From NCBI GenBank assembly GCA_964418835.1, contig CAYQNJ010000029.1, forward strand, positions 1 to 9,873: a stretch of DNA of 9,873 nt, written 5' to 3'. This DNA is from UBA9076 sp964418835. GTDB taxonomy: Bacteria; Bacillota_I; Bacilli_A; Erysipelotrichales; Erysipelotrichaceae. How positions within the stretch are numbered: the first letter of the stretch is position 1; each line of letters opens with the position of its first letter. The notes under the pieces were generated by a model. It did not search any database, was not told the DNA's origin, and worked only from the letters and a program-made list of their open reading frames with translations. The position numbers were made by a program, and so were the translations under genes. Of the stretch, positions 1 to 6,686 are shown piece after piece.

Positions 1-374
1 ACTATATTCATATTAGTATCCTCAAATATTTTAGTTAAATGATTAAATCCTCTTTCTTCCAAACTCTTTTTACTACTAGGCATAGGTATAATTGAATAAT
101 TAAAATACTTCACTTTAAAATAATTTAAATATCTAAATAAAAATATTTTATATAATGCTTCATCAAAACATTCCTTATATTGTAATAAAGCTCTAGAAAA
201 ATTTTCTTCATACAAATAACTGCTATCTACTTTAATTCCTTCAATAAAATATTTCTTCTTATTTTTAATCCATAAGTTTCTACACTTAAAACAAATTACA
301 TCATCTATAAACACAAGTTCATACATATTTGCTTTATTAGAAATAGCATTATCACATAGTAAACATCTATCCAT
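1..374 (-). CDS. comFC: ComFC-type phosphoribosyltransferase-like competence protein (3' part cut off by window edge)
   Basis: I translated this from the minus strand: about 124 residues are readable from ATG 374-372 with no stop, and the reading frame runs off the window at base 1. The N-terminus has two Cys pairs (CLLC at residues 4-7 and a CFKC pair near residues 29-32), a small zinc-ribbon as in ComFC/GntX proteins. Near residue 100 comes an IIPMPSSKK...ERGFNH stretch, the family's signature of 'PxPxSxxRxxERGFNQ' type that precedes the PRTase fold. The PRPP-binding loop would lie beyond the edge. The start overlaps the comFA stop by 8 bases (ATGGATAG), which suggests translational coupling. 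In naturally competent Firmicutes ComFC works with the ComFA ATPase in moving single-stranded DNA into the cytoplasm. Identity is strong; activity cannot be judged from half a protein. Confidence 0.88.
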   Translation of the reverse strand, partial: MDRCLLCDNAISNKANMYELVFIDDVICFKCRNLWIKNKKKYFIEGIKVDSSYLYEENFSRALLQYKECFDEALYKIFLFRYLNYFKVKYFNYSIIPMPSSKKSLEERGFNHLTKIFEDTNMNI

Positions 375-1506
375 TGTTAGCCCTCTTACACACTTCAATA
401 CAATCATCCACATTTTTATTTTTACTGGTACTTAAAAATACACAATCTCCTGTAGGGAAATTAAAACTTCTCCCAACCCTTCCACTCATCTGAATTAATG
501 AAGCTAAATCAAACACTTTATGATCACTATAAAATACACATACATTTATATTTTCTATTGTTACTCCTCTTTCTAAAATTGTAGTAGAAATAAGTATCTT
601 GATTTTTTTGCTTCTAAAGCTATCAATAACCTTATCCTTTGTGTCTAATTTACTATGACAATATTTTATAATGTAAAACATATTTAAGATCCTATACAAT
701 CTTTCACAAAGCTCAATAGTTGGCACAAATATCAAACAATAACCATCCTTATGTTTATTTAACCATTTCATTAAGTTAACAATCATGAATATAAAACTAG
801 TTATTTTAACATCAGGTACGATTAAATCATAACCATGAGGTCTTTTATCTAACTTTAAATGAACTATAGAATTATTATTTATTCTATTAATTAAATATTC
901 ATCAATAGTGGCTGTTAAATAAATCATATTCCCTTTACAAGAAGTCCTTACAATATTCTTCAATAACTCATTTCCCTTATAAGGAAATGCATCAGGTTCA
1001 TCTAATATCAATAAATCAAAAACCTTATAATACCTATAACACTGATGGGTAGTACAAACTATTAAGTCACCATCAATATCATCAGTACTACCCTGACATA
1101 CCCCTACAACCTTAGAATTTATGAATATTTCTTGAAGTCTTTTAGAAACCTCTAGTACTACCTGCCTTCTAGATATTGCAAAACAAACCTTTTTCTTTTC
1201 CTTTAAGTAATGAGAAATAGTTTCTATTACAATTTCAGTCTTCCCAGCACCACATACTGCTTCAATTAATACATCGCTATAATTAATATTTTCTAAACAT
1301 AATTTACTTATTTCTCTTTGTTTATTTGTAAGAGGATATTTTAAAGTATATTCATATGCATCATCTTTTATTTCACTAACATCAATAATATTTAACTCTT
1401 CTTCTAATAAAACTCTTTTAAAAGAAATGCACTTCCTACAATAATAACCTTTACTTCCATAATAAAAATAAGCTTGATCATCATTTAAACATCTAGGACA
1501 AAACAT
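367..1506 (-). CDS. comFA: ComFA-type DNA helicase/translocase, competence
   Basis: This 379-residue superfamily 2 helicase-like ATPase is the cytoplasmic motor thought to drive transforming ssDNA through the ComEC channel. A four-Cys zinc finger opens the protein (C3, C6, C23, C26). It is followed by Walker A AVCGAGKT (83-90), a Walker B box ILDEPDAFPY (167-176; the DExDAFP form typical of ComFA), motif III TAT (198-200), motif V TTILERGVTI (308-317) and motif VI QMSGRVGR (339-346). All helicase motifs are intact. It is shorter than B. subtilis ComFA, mostly because there is little sequence before the zinc finger. The start is set by AGGAGG at 1519-1514, seven A/T bases from the ATG. It lies 34 bases downstream of ispD and overlaps comFC by 8 bases, so the three probably form one transcript. 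The SD is buried in a hairpin (see 1507-1534). The competence operon is recognisable, but competence in this organism is not shown here. Confidence 0.92.
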   Translation of the reverse strand: MFCPRCLNDDQAYFYYGSKGYYCRKCISFKRVLLEEELNIIDVSEIKDDAYEYTLKYPLTNKQREISKLCLENINYSDVLIEAVCGAGKTEIVIETISHYLKEKKKVCFAISRRQVVLEVSKRLQEIFINSKVVGVCQGSTDDIDGDLIVCTTHQCYRYYKVFDLLILDEPDAFPYKGNELLKNIVRTSCKGNMIYLTATIDEYLINRINNNSIVHLKLDKRPHGYDLIVPDVKITSFIFMIVNLMKWLNKHKDGYCLIFVPTIELCERLYRILNMFYIIKYCHSKLDTKDKVIDSFRSKKIKILISTTILERGVTIENINVCVFYSDHKVFDLASLIQMSGRVGRSFNFPTGDCVFLSTSKNKNVDDCIEVCKRANNG

Positions 1507-1534
1507 AAAAAAACCTCCTATAAATTATAGAAGG
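1507..1534 (-). promoter_or_regulatory. Terminator-like hairpin that sequesters the comFA Shine-Dalgarno
   Basis: In the minus-strand transcript the arms CCUUCUAU (1534-1527) and AUAGGAGG (1521-1514) pair over 8 bp, one of them a U-G wobble, around a five-base AAUUU loop. Seven U residues (1513-1507) follow directly, and then the comFA AUG. The element therefore has the shape of an intrinsic terminator. Its 3' arm is the AGGAGG ribosome site and its U-tract is the SD-to-start spacer. The ispD stop codon lies only six bases upstream of the 5' arm, so a ribosome finishing ispD would cover and melt it. Likely roles are attenuation of comFA/comFC or strict translational coupling to ispD. The structure is read directly; the regulatory role is inference. 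Confidence 0.6.
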
Positions 1535-1540
1535 TATCTC

Positions 1541-2188
1541 TTATAAACCTATAATATCATTTGGTGTAGTTATCTTATAATTTTCTTCTTCACCAATTAC
1601 TTCTTTTACTTTCACATCACTATATTTCTCTACAATACTTGAATCATCAGTACCTAAATAATTATCCTTAAACGCTTGTTTCATACAACACCACAATAAA
1701 TTAAACTTAAATGCTTGTGGTGTTTGTGCAGCTCTTAGAGTATCTCTAGGAATAGTTTCAATAATATTATTATCTATAACTTTCTTTATAGTATCTTTTA
1801 AAGGAATCATCACACAACAAGCATCATTAGTTTCCATAGCCTTAATCACATTATTAATTATATTTTTACTCACAAATGGTCTAGCACCATCATGAATTAA
1901 TACAACTTCTTCATTTACTGCTTTTAAACCATTAAACACACTTTCTTGTCTGCTATCTCCACCTGAAACTATTACAATCTTTCCGTTTATATCATCTTTA
2001 ATATTGTCTCTATAATCTTGTACACCACTAACAACTATTACTTGAGTACATCTGTCATCATTTAAAAAGATGTTCATTGTAGTTTCTAAAACTGTTTTAT
2101 TATTTTTAAAACGATAATAAGCCTTGTTGTAACCTAGATTCATCCTAGTTCCCATACCCGCCGCAACAATTATTATAGAATATTTCAT
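1541..2188 (-). CDS. ispD: 2-C-methyl-D-erythritol 4-phosphate cytidylyltransferase
   Basis: IspD transfers CMP from CTP to MEP, giving CDP-ME, the third step of the MEP (non-mevalonate) isoprenoid pathway in the cytosol. The 215-residue protein has every hallmark: the CTP-binding AAGMGTRM loop (9-16) with Lys22, the GGDSRQESVFNGL stretch (76-88), HDGARPFV (99-106), the ETIPRDTLRAAQTPQAF segment (144-160) with its conserved Arg148, TDD (180-182) and the C-terminal YKITTPND with Lys205. Length is normal for the family, which is usually about 225-235. I chose ATG 2188 rather than the in-frame TTG at 2218: GAGG sits eight bases before the ATG, and the family N-terminus begins here. It is the first gene of the apparent ispD-comFA-comFC transcript. 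No ispF or other MEP gene is adjacent. Confidence 0.95.
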   Translation of the reverse strand: MKYSIIIVAAGMGTRMNLGYNKAYYRFKNNKTVLETTMNIFLNDDRCTQVIVVSGVQDYRDNIKDDINGKIVIVSGGDSRQESVFNGLKAVNEEVVLIHDGARPFVSKNIINNVIKAMETNDACCVMIPLKDTIKKVIDNNIIETIPRDTLRAAQTPQAFKFNLLWCCMKQAFKDNYLGTDDSSIVEKYSDVKVKEVIGEEENYKITTPNDIIGL

Positions 2189-2209
2189 CACAATTACCTC
2201 TATATATCT

Positions 2210-2237
2210 ATAATACAAACCTTGTTTTAATAGTCAA
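2210..2237 (-). promoter_or_regulatory. Candidate sigma-70-type promoter for ispD
   Basis: On the minus strand TTGACT (2237-2232) is followed after 16 bases by TATTAT (2215-2210). The expected start point falls just before the AGAGG ribosome site at 2201-2197. The match to consensus is good (5/6 and 5/6). It overlaps the candidate promoter of the divergent HAD gene, so the two may exclude each other. Confidence 0.55.
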
Positions 2238-2250
2238 TCTTTTATAGAAT
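2222..2250 (+). promoter_or_regulatory. Candidate promoter for the HAD gene
   Basis: TTGTTT (2222-2227), a 17-base spacer and TAGAAT (2245-2250) resemble a sigma-70-type promoter. Transcription would begin about where the GAGG ribosome site (2257-2260) lies, giving a very short leader. An unseen alternative promoter is possible. Confidence 0.35.
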
Positions 2251-2268
2251 TTAATTGAGGTAAAGACT

Positions 2269-2925
2269 ATGATAAAAAGTGTAATATTTGATTTCAATGG
2301 GACATTATTTGATGATGGAAAATATCATTTGATTGCTTGGGGTAAAATTTCAGAAGAATTAAGAGGATATCCATTAACTAAAGAAGAACTTAACCATAAA
2401 CTTAATGGATTTACTAACGAAAACATACTTAAATATATTACAAATGATTCTCTAACAAAAGAACAATTAATAAATGAATCTATTAGAAAAGAAGCTATAT
2501 ATAGAGGCTTAGTTAATGATATTGAAGGTGGTGCTAAACTAATAGAAGGCGCAACTGATTTATTTAAAGTATTAATAGGTAAAAACATACCCTTTACTAT
2601 ATCTAGTGCTTCTATTAAAGAAAACATAGACTTCTTTATTAAAACATTTAACCTAGATTCATACTTTGATGTAAGTACAATTGTTTATGATGATGGTACT
2701 TTTGACAATAAAGCACAAATGTATAAAGCATCATTAAAACTAATGAATTTTAATCCAGAAGATACATTAATATTTGAGGATTCTATATCAGGAATCAAAG
2801 GTGCTTATGAATCAGGTGTAAAAGATGTTATAGCAATATACAATGAAAACCTAGTAGACAAATATAAAGATTTCCCATTAAAAAAGATTGTTAAAAACTA
2901 TAACAATCTTAATGAATTATTTTAG
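2269..2925 (+). CDS. HAD-superfamily hydrolase, phosphatase/phosphoglucomutase-like (DxN motif I)
   Basis: This 218-residue cytoplasmic protein has a Rossmannoid HAD core with an alpha-helical cap between motifs I and II (roughly residues 17-85). Motif I is FDFNGT with nucleophile Asp8. Motif II is SSAS around Ser112/Ser113. Motif III is Lys148. Motif IV is FEDSISGI with Glu170/Asp171. The architecture resembles beta-phosphoglucomutase and small sugar-phosphate phosphatases, and the FEDSxxGI motif is typical of that subgroup. The second motif I aspartate, which normally acts as general acid/base, is Asn10 here. This variant is known among HADs, but it means phosphatase chemistry should not be assumed. 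GAGG (2257-2260) lies eight bases before the ATG. The gene is monocistronic, diverges from ispD, and overlaps the stop of the convergent lipoprotein gene by nine bases. Substrate unknown. Confidence 0.85.
   Translation: MIKSVIFDFNGTLFDDGKYHLIAWGKISEELRGYPLTKEELNHKLNGFTNENILKYITNDSLTKEQLINESIRKEAIYRGLVNDIEGGAKLIEGATDLFKVLIGKNIPFTISSASIKENIDFFIKTFNLDSYFDVSTIVYDDGTFDNKAQMYKASLKLMNFNPEDTLIFEDSISGIKGAYESGVKDVIAIYNENLVDKYKDFPLKKIVKNYNNLNELF
2880..2910 (-). terminator. Intrinsic terminator of the lipoprotein transcript, inside the HAD coding region
   Basis: AAGATTGTT (2884-2892) and AACAATCTT (2902-2910) pair perfectly over nine bases with a nine-base loop. Read on the minus strand the stem runs into a tract of six T residues (2885-2880), seven bases beyond the lipoprotein stop codon. 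On the plus strand only a weak T-rich run follows, so termination is best supported for the minus-strand transcript. The element encodes HAD residues near the C-terminus. Confidence 0.65.
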
Positions 2926-4023
2926 AATTGAATAATCAGTTATACCTAAATATTCAATATCATACAAGAAGCTTTTCTTAGCTTCTTTAATATTGTGTAC
3001 ATCTTTATCACCACATTCTCCTGTAGTTGAATCAAGTTTAAAATCATACACACAACTTCCAGTATTACCAGTATCGCTTGTCCAATAATAATTATATTCT
3101 ATATTTTCATATATCAAATAGTGCTTTTGATTTAAGAAATCATATGTAAATGAAGTAGTTTCACCTTGTAATGTATATAAATTATTATCAGTAGTTTTAA
3201 AGTTGATTGATTCTAGATAACTTTTAAACTCACTTAAGTTTGTGACTACAATTCCTCCTGGAGTACTACTTTGAGGTTCATTTTCTTCTATAATATCTGT
3301 ATTTTGGAATTCTTCTATAGTAGGTTGTTTTTCAATAGAACCAGATGTAGTATATAGCACCGTTTCATTATAAGTTAACTCCATTGGATAACCTTGAAAA
3401 CTACCTTTAAATATACCAGTAACCTCTAGTTTACTTATTTCATCAGATTCTATAGTAACCTTGTAGTTATCGATTGTTGATGATTCAAGCACAAATATAC
3501 CTGAAGTCATTGAATCAAAAAACGCCTTATTTGTTTGAAATATTTTATATCCACCTTCATCTGTAAGTTTGAAAGAGTAGACATTATCATTTTTTTCAAC
3601 TTCACTATATTCTGTTTCAGTAAGTTCTACAGGTTTTATACCTGAAAAAGTTGACAAATTTGAACTATAATTCTCAAATGTATCAGTATAATAAAACTTC
3701 TCTCCACCATCATTCACATATGTTTTATTACCATCAAACCATGTTTCTATTGTATTTCCATTTGGTTTAATAGTAAAAGTATTATATGTTTTGCCATCAG
3801 AATAAATAAATTGACCTTCAACAGCTTTTTCAGTTTTACTACCATCTTCAGATAATTCTGTCCCTTGTAAATGTACAGTTAGATGATTGTTTACATCTGC
3901 TGTATATGATTCTTTGTTATTAAACTTTTCTAATGCATTATTGTATGTAGTAATAGGATCTTCATTTACACTCCCACAACCTGCCAGTACAATTAATAAA
4001 ATTAAAACTAGTAGTTTTTTCAT
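2917..4023 (-). CDS. Predicted lipoprotein of unknown function, paralogue of the upstream gene
   Basis: I do not recognise this 368-residue protein as a named family. It has a lipoprotein signal: Lys2-Lys3, a hydrophobic run of about 11 residues, and lipobox LAGC with Cys16, so it should be tethered to the outer face of the membrane. Residues 20-225 are beta-rich with repeated YxxG/DG turns (for example WFDGNKTYV at 95-103), which recalls LolA/LppX-type half-barrel lipoproteins; that is only a fold guess. A Glu/Pro/Ser-rich linker (about 230-258) leads to a C-terminal domain of about 105 residues. That domain contains YYWTSDTG (312-319), Cys324 and Cys337 around a YDFK motif, and a terminal DYSILK. 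The second lipoprotein, 17 bases upstream, shares this plan throughout. SD-like GGAAGG/AAGGA lies just before the ATG. The stop overlaps the HAD stop region. Confidence 0.8.
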   Translation of the reverse strand: MKKLLVLILLIVLAGCGSVNEDPITTYNNALEKFNNKESYTADVNNHLTVHLQGTELSEDGSKTEKAVEGQFIYSDGKTYNTFTIKPNGNTIETWFDGNKTYVNDGGEKFYYTDTFENYSSNLSTFSGIKPVELTETEYSEVEKNDNVYSFKLTDEGGYKIFQTNKAFFDSMTSGIFVLESSTIDNYKVTIESDEISKLEVTGIFKGSFQGYPMELTYNETVLYTTSGSIEKQPTIEEFQNTDIIEENEPQSSTPGGIVVTNLSEFKSYLESINFKTTDNNLYTLQGETTSFTYDFLNQKHYLIYENIEYNYYWTSDTGNTGSCVYDFKLDSTTGECGDKDVHNIKEAKKSFLYDIEYLGITDYSILK

Positions 4024-4040
4024 ATTCCTTACTTCCTTCC

Positions 4041-5147
4041 TTAATCTAAAACACTATAATCATTTATTCCTGAATTATTTACATCTATCATAAAACTTTT
4101 TCTATTAACACCCAAATAAAATATAGTATTATCATCACAATCACCATCAATAATTGATTTACTCTTAAAATCATATATACATGTACTGCTGCTTCCTATA
4201 TCACTATTCCAGTTATATTTATAAGAATTGTTTTGATATTGATAAATGTATTCTTTATTACTAAAGTCATAAACATACCTTGAACCATCATTAATAGTTA
4301 AAGAGTACATACTATCATCATCCTTAGAATATCCTTTATTCAATAAGAAATGCACATAATCTTCTTTATTTTTAATACTATAAATACTTTCATTAATAGT
4401 TTTAATATTGTTCATATTAAACTCTTCTACATTGTTTATTGGTTCAATTTTAGTGGTATTAATATTTGAATAATTAATTTCCTCATTAAACTTTATAGAC
4501 ACATACTCATTCACAAAGAATCCATCCATAATACCTTCGATATCAATTCTAGAAATACTATCATCCACAATATTTACCGTATATGAAGATTCTATATTCT
4601 CTAACTTAAAAACCTCATCATTATATCCTAAATTATTAAATAAACTTTGTTTAGCAAGTTTTAAAGATCCAATTTCATTTAATATAAACTTATAAGAAGT
4701 AGGTGTAGCTTTTTTTATTTCTTTTATATCATCAATAGAAATGTCCATCGGTAATAAAGAATAATAAAGTCTTGTTTGATTAAAATAATTTTGAAGTGTA
4801 TCTTTATACGATAACTTATAACCAGCATTATCTAGGTAAGCTATTCCATCTAAATACCATGTTTTTATATCCATACTTTCAAAACTAGAATTATATCTTG
4901 TATTATAATTACTTCCATCTTTTTTAAGTTCTCCATCTATAAGATATACGGTTGTTTCTAAAATATCCTTGCTATCTTTATTTAACTTTCTATCAATATT
5001 AAACTCACTCTTTATTAAACCTGTATAAGATTGAAAACTATTAAAAAAATTATAAGCAGCGTTATACTCATTTAAAACATCATCTTGATTAACGCTACTA
5101 CAACCAAATATAAACATTAATATTAAAATAATAACTATCTTTCTCAT
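4041..5147 (-). CDS. Predicted lipoprotein of unknown function, tandem paralogue
   Basis: This is a 368-residue extracytoplasmic lipoprotein with MRK, an 11-residue hydrophobic core and lipobox IFGC (Cys16). Alignment by eye with the downstream gene pairs KTWYLDGIAYLDNAG (95-109) with ETWFDGNKTYVNDGG, DDSISRIDIEGI (195-206) with SDEISKLEVTGI, and the C-terminal YNWNSDIGSSSTCIYDFK with YYWTSDTGNTGSCVYDFK. Cys323 and Cys337 are conserved in position, and both proteins end DYS(V/I)L plus one residue. The paralogues have clearly diverged, so the duplication is not recent. AGGTGG (5157-5152) sits four bases before the ATG, and an extended -10 promoter lies just upstream. It heads a two-gene operon. 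Ligand binding or envelope sensing is possible, but nothing in the sequence decides it. Confidence 0.8.
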   Translation of the reverse strand: MRKIVIILILMFIFGCSSVNQDDVLNEYNAAYNFFNSFQSYTGLIKSEFNIDRKLNKDSKDILETTVYLIDGELKKDGSNYNTRYNSSFESMDIKTWYLDGIAYLDNAGYKLSYKDTLQNYFNQTRLYYSLLPMDISIDDIKEIKKATPTSYKFILNEIGSLKLAKQSLFNNLGYNDEVFKLENIESSYTVNIVDDSISRIDIEGIMDGFFVNEYVSIKFNEEINYSNINTTKIEPINNVEEFNMNNIKTINESIYSIKNKEDYVHFLLNKGYSKDDDSMYSLTINDGSRYVYDFSNKEYIYQYQNNSYKYNWNSDIGSSSTCIYDFKSKSIIDGDCDDNTIFYLGVNRKSFMIDVNNSGINDYSVLD

Positions 5148-5167
5148 AAAACCACCTAGTTTATAAA

Positions 5168-5176
5168 ATTATATCA
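5168..5176 (-). promoter_or_regulatory. Extended -10 promoter for the lipoprotein pair
   Basis: TGATATAAT on the minus strand (5176-5168) is a perfect -10 hexamer with the TG extension. The -35 position, 17 bases upstream, falls on the T-tract of the preceding gene's terminator (5196-5191), so recognition would depend on the extended -10. Confidence 0.6.
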
Positions 5177-5190
5177 TTTTACATAAACAT

Positions 5191-5212
5191 AAAAAAGAAG
5201 GCATAGCCTTCT
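5191..5212 (-). terminator. Intrinsic terminator of the SemiSWEET/phospho-beta-glucosidase operon
   Basis: On the minus strand AGAAGGC (5212-5206) and GCCTTCT (5202-5196) form a seven-base stem with a three-base loop, followed by five more T residues. The first bases of the stem include two bases of the glucosidase TAG stop codon (5213-5211), so gene end and terminator overlap. Confidence 0.88.
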
Positions 5213-6671
5213 AATCTAAATCTTTACCATTACTTTCAATAGCTTTTTTATACCAATAGAATGAATCTTTTTCTCTTCTTTCAAAATTTCCAGTACCATC
5301 ATCATGTCTATCTACATATATAAATCCATAACGTTTATACATTTGACCAGTACCCGCACTAACAATATCAATTGGTCCCCAAGTAGTATAAGCAAGTAAG
5401 TTAGCCCCATCATCAACTGCATCTGACATTGCTTGTATATGTTGTCTAAAGTAATCAATTCTATAATCATCCTTAATAGAACCATCTTCTTCAACCTTAT
5501 CAATTGCTCCTAATCCATTTTCTACTACCATTAAAGGAATACCTGGATATCTACTAGTTAATCGATTTAATGTATATCTTAAACCATCTGGGTCTATTTG
5601 CCAGTTCCAATCAGTAGCTTTTAAGTAAGGATTTTTTGCTCCTCCAATAAAGTTACCACCAATAGTTTCAGCTTCTGAATCTACAGTAACACAATTAGTC
5701 ATGTAATATGAGAAAGTATACATATCAACAACACCTTCTTTAAGGATTTTTTTATCTTCCTCAGTAATAAACGAATAATCAATATTATTCTTCCTAAAGA
5801 ATGCTAAAGCAAACTCTGGATAAGCTCCCTTAACTTGAACATCCCCACATAAATCTAAGAATATTGCATCTTTTGCTTGCCAAGCAAGTATATCTTTTGG
5901 ATTACAAGTTAATGGATAAGTAGTAATGTGACAAACCATATTTCCTATTACAAATTCTGGATTGATTTTCTTACCAGCTTTTACAGCTAATGCACTCGCT
6001 ACAAAAACATTATGTAATGCATTAAATCTCTTTTGAGGATCATCTTTTAAATCATCCTTAGGACAAGGTTCAATTCTATCTAAATCTTCTTGTTCAACTA
6101 AAGCTAATGTATTATAAGCCCCTTCTTTTGCGGTACCTAAGTTAATTTCATTGAATGTAATCCAATATTTAACTTTACTCTTATATCTTTCAAAACAAGT
6201 AGTCGCATACTTTACAAACATATCGATAACTTCTCTATTATAGAAACCACCATATGTTTTAGCAATATTCCATGGAATTTCAAAATGACATAAAGTAACT
6301 AAAGGCTCAATATTGTGTTTTCTACATTCATCTAACACATCATTATAAAATTGTAATCCTTTTTCATTAGGTACTTCATCATCACCATTAGGATAAATTC
6401 TACTCCATGCAATAGATATTCTAAGCATGTTAAATCCCATTTTTGCAAATAACGCAATATCTTCCTTATAAAAATCAAAGAACTTTATTGCATCGTGGCT
6501 AGGATAGAACTTGTCATTTTGAATTGTAGGACAAAATGTACGAGGAGTATTAACATCTCCACCAAGCAACATATCAGCCATACTTAACCCTTTACCATCA
6601 GTTAAATAAGCACCTTCACATTGATTGGCAGCTAATGCACCACCCCAGTAAAACCCATCTTTGAAACTCAT
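5211..6671 (-). CDS. 6-phospho-beta-glucosidase, glycoside hydrolase family 1
   Basis: This cytoplasmic retaining GH1 hydrolase cleaves phosphorylated beta-glucosides (cellobiose-6P, arbutin/salicin-6P and similar) to glucose-6-phosphate plus glucose or aglycone. The 486-residue length is normal. GH1 landmarks are the N-terminal FYWGGALAANQCEGAY (7-22), the acid/base Glu175 in TFNEIN (172-177) and the nucleophile Glu384 in VVENG (382-386). The SAGTGQMYKRYGFIY segment (438-452), with Ser438, Lys446 and Tyr448, is the phosphate-binding motif of the BglA type and separates it from plain beta-glucosidases. AAGGTGG (6684-6678) lies six bases before the ATG. The gene follows the SemiSWEET gene by 15 bases and is surely co-transcribed with it. 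No PTS permease, which normally makes the phosphorylated substrate, is present in the window. The aglycone preference is unknown. Confidence 0.93.
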   Translation of the reverse strand: MSFKDGFYWGGALAANQCEGAYLTDGKGLSMADMLLGGDVNTPRTFCPTIQNDKFYPSHDAIKFFDFYKEDIALFAKMGFNMLRISIAWSRIYPNGDDEVPNEKGLQFYNDVLDECRKHNIEPLVTLCHFEIPWNIAKTYGGFYNREVIDMFVKYATTCFERYKSKVKYWITFNEINLGTAKEGAYNTLALVEQEDLDRIEPCPKDDLKDDPQKRFNALHNVFVASALAVKAGKKINPEFVIGNMVCHITTYPLTCNPKDILAWQAKDAIFLDLCGDVQVKGAYPEFALAFFRKNNIDYSFITEEDKKILKEGVVDMYTFSYYMTNCVTVDSEAETIGGNFIGGAKNPYLKATDWNWQIDPDGLRYTLNRLTSRYPGIPLMVVENGLGAIDKVEEDGSIKDDYRIDYFRQHIQAMSDAVDDGANLLAYTTWGPIDIVSAGTGQMYKRYGFIYVDRHDDGTGNFERREKDSFYWYKKAIESNGKDLD

Positions 6672-6686
6672 AATATTCCACCTTTC

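Noticed and set aside
2189..2218. Ten-residue N-terminal extension of IspD from a TTG start
   Set aside because: The SD is placed for the internal ATG at 2188, and the conserved IspD N-terminus begins there; the extension also overlaps the -10 box.
2325..2627. Minus-strand frame of 100 codons within the HAD gene
   Set aside because: Shadow of an intact, motif-bearing gene on the plus strand, with no family resemblance.
3887..4093. Plus-strand frame of 68 codons across the junction of the two lipoprotein genes
   Set aside because: Antisense to two paralogous, signal-bearing genes; no SD and low-complexity content.
5312..5503. Minus-strand frame of 63 codons in another frame of the glucosidase gene
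   Set aside because: Out-of-frame shadow of a GH1 gene whose catalytic motifs are intact.
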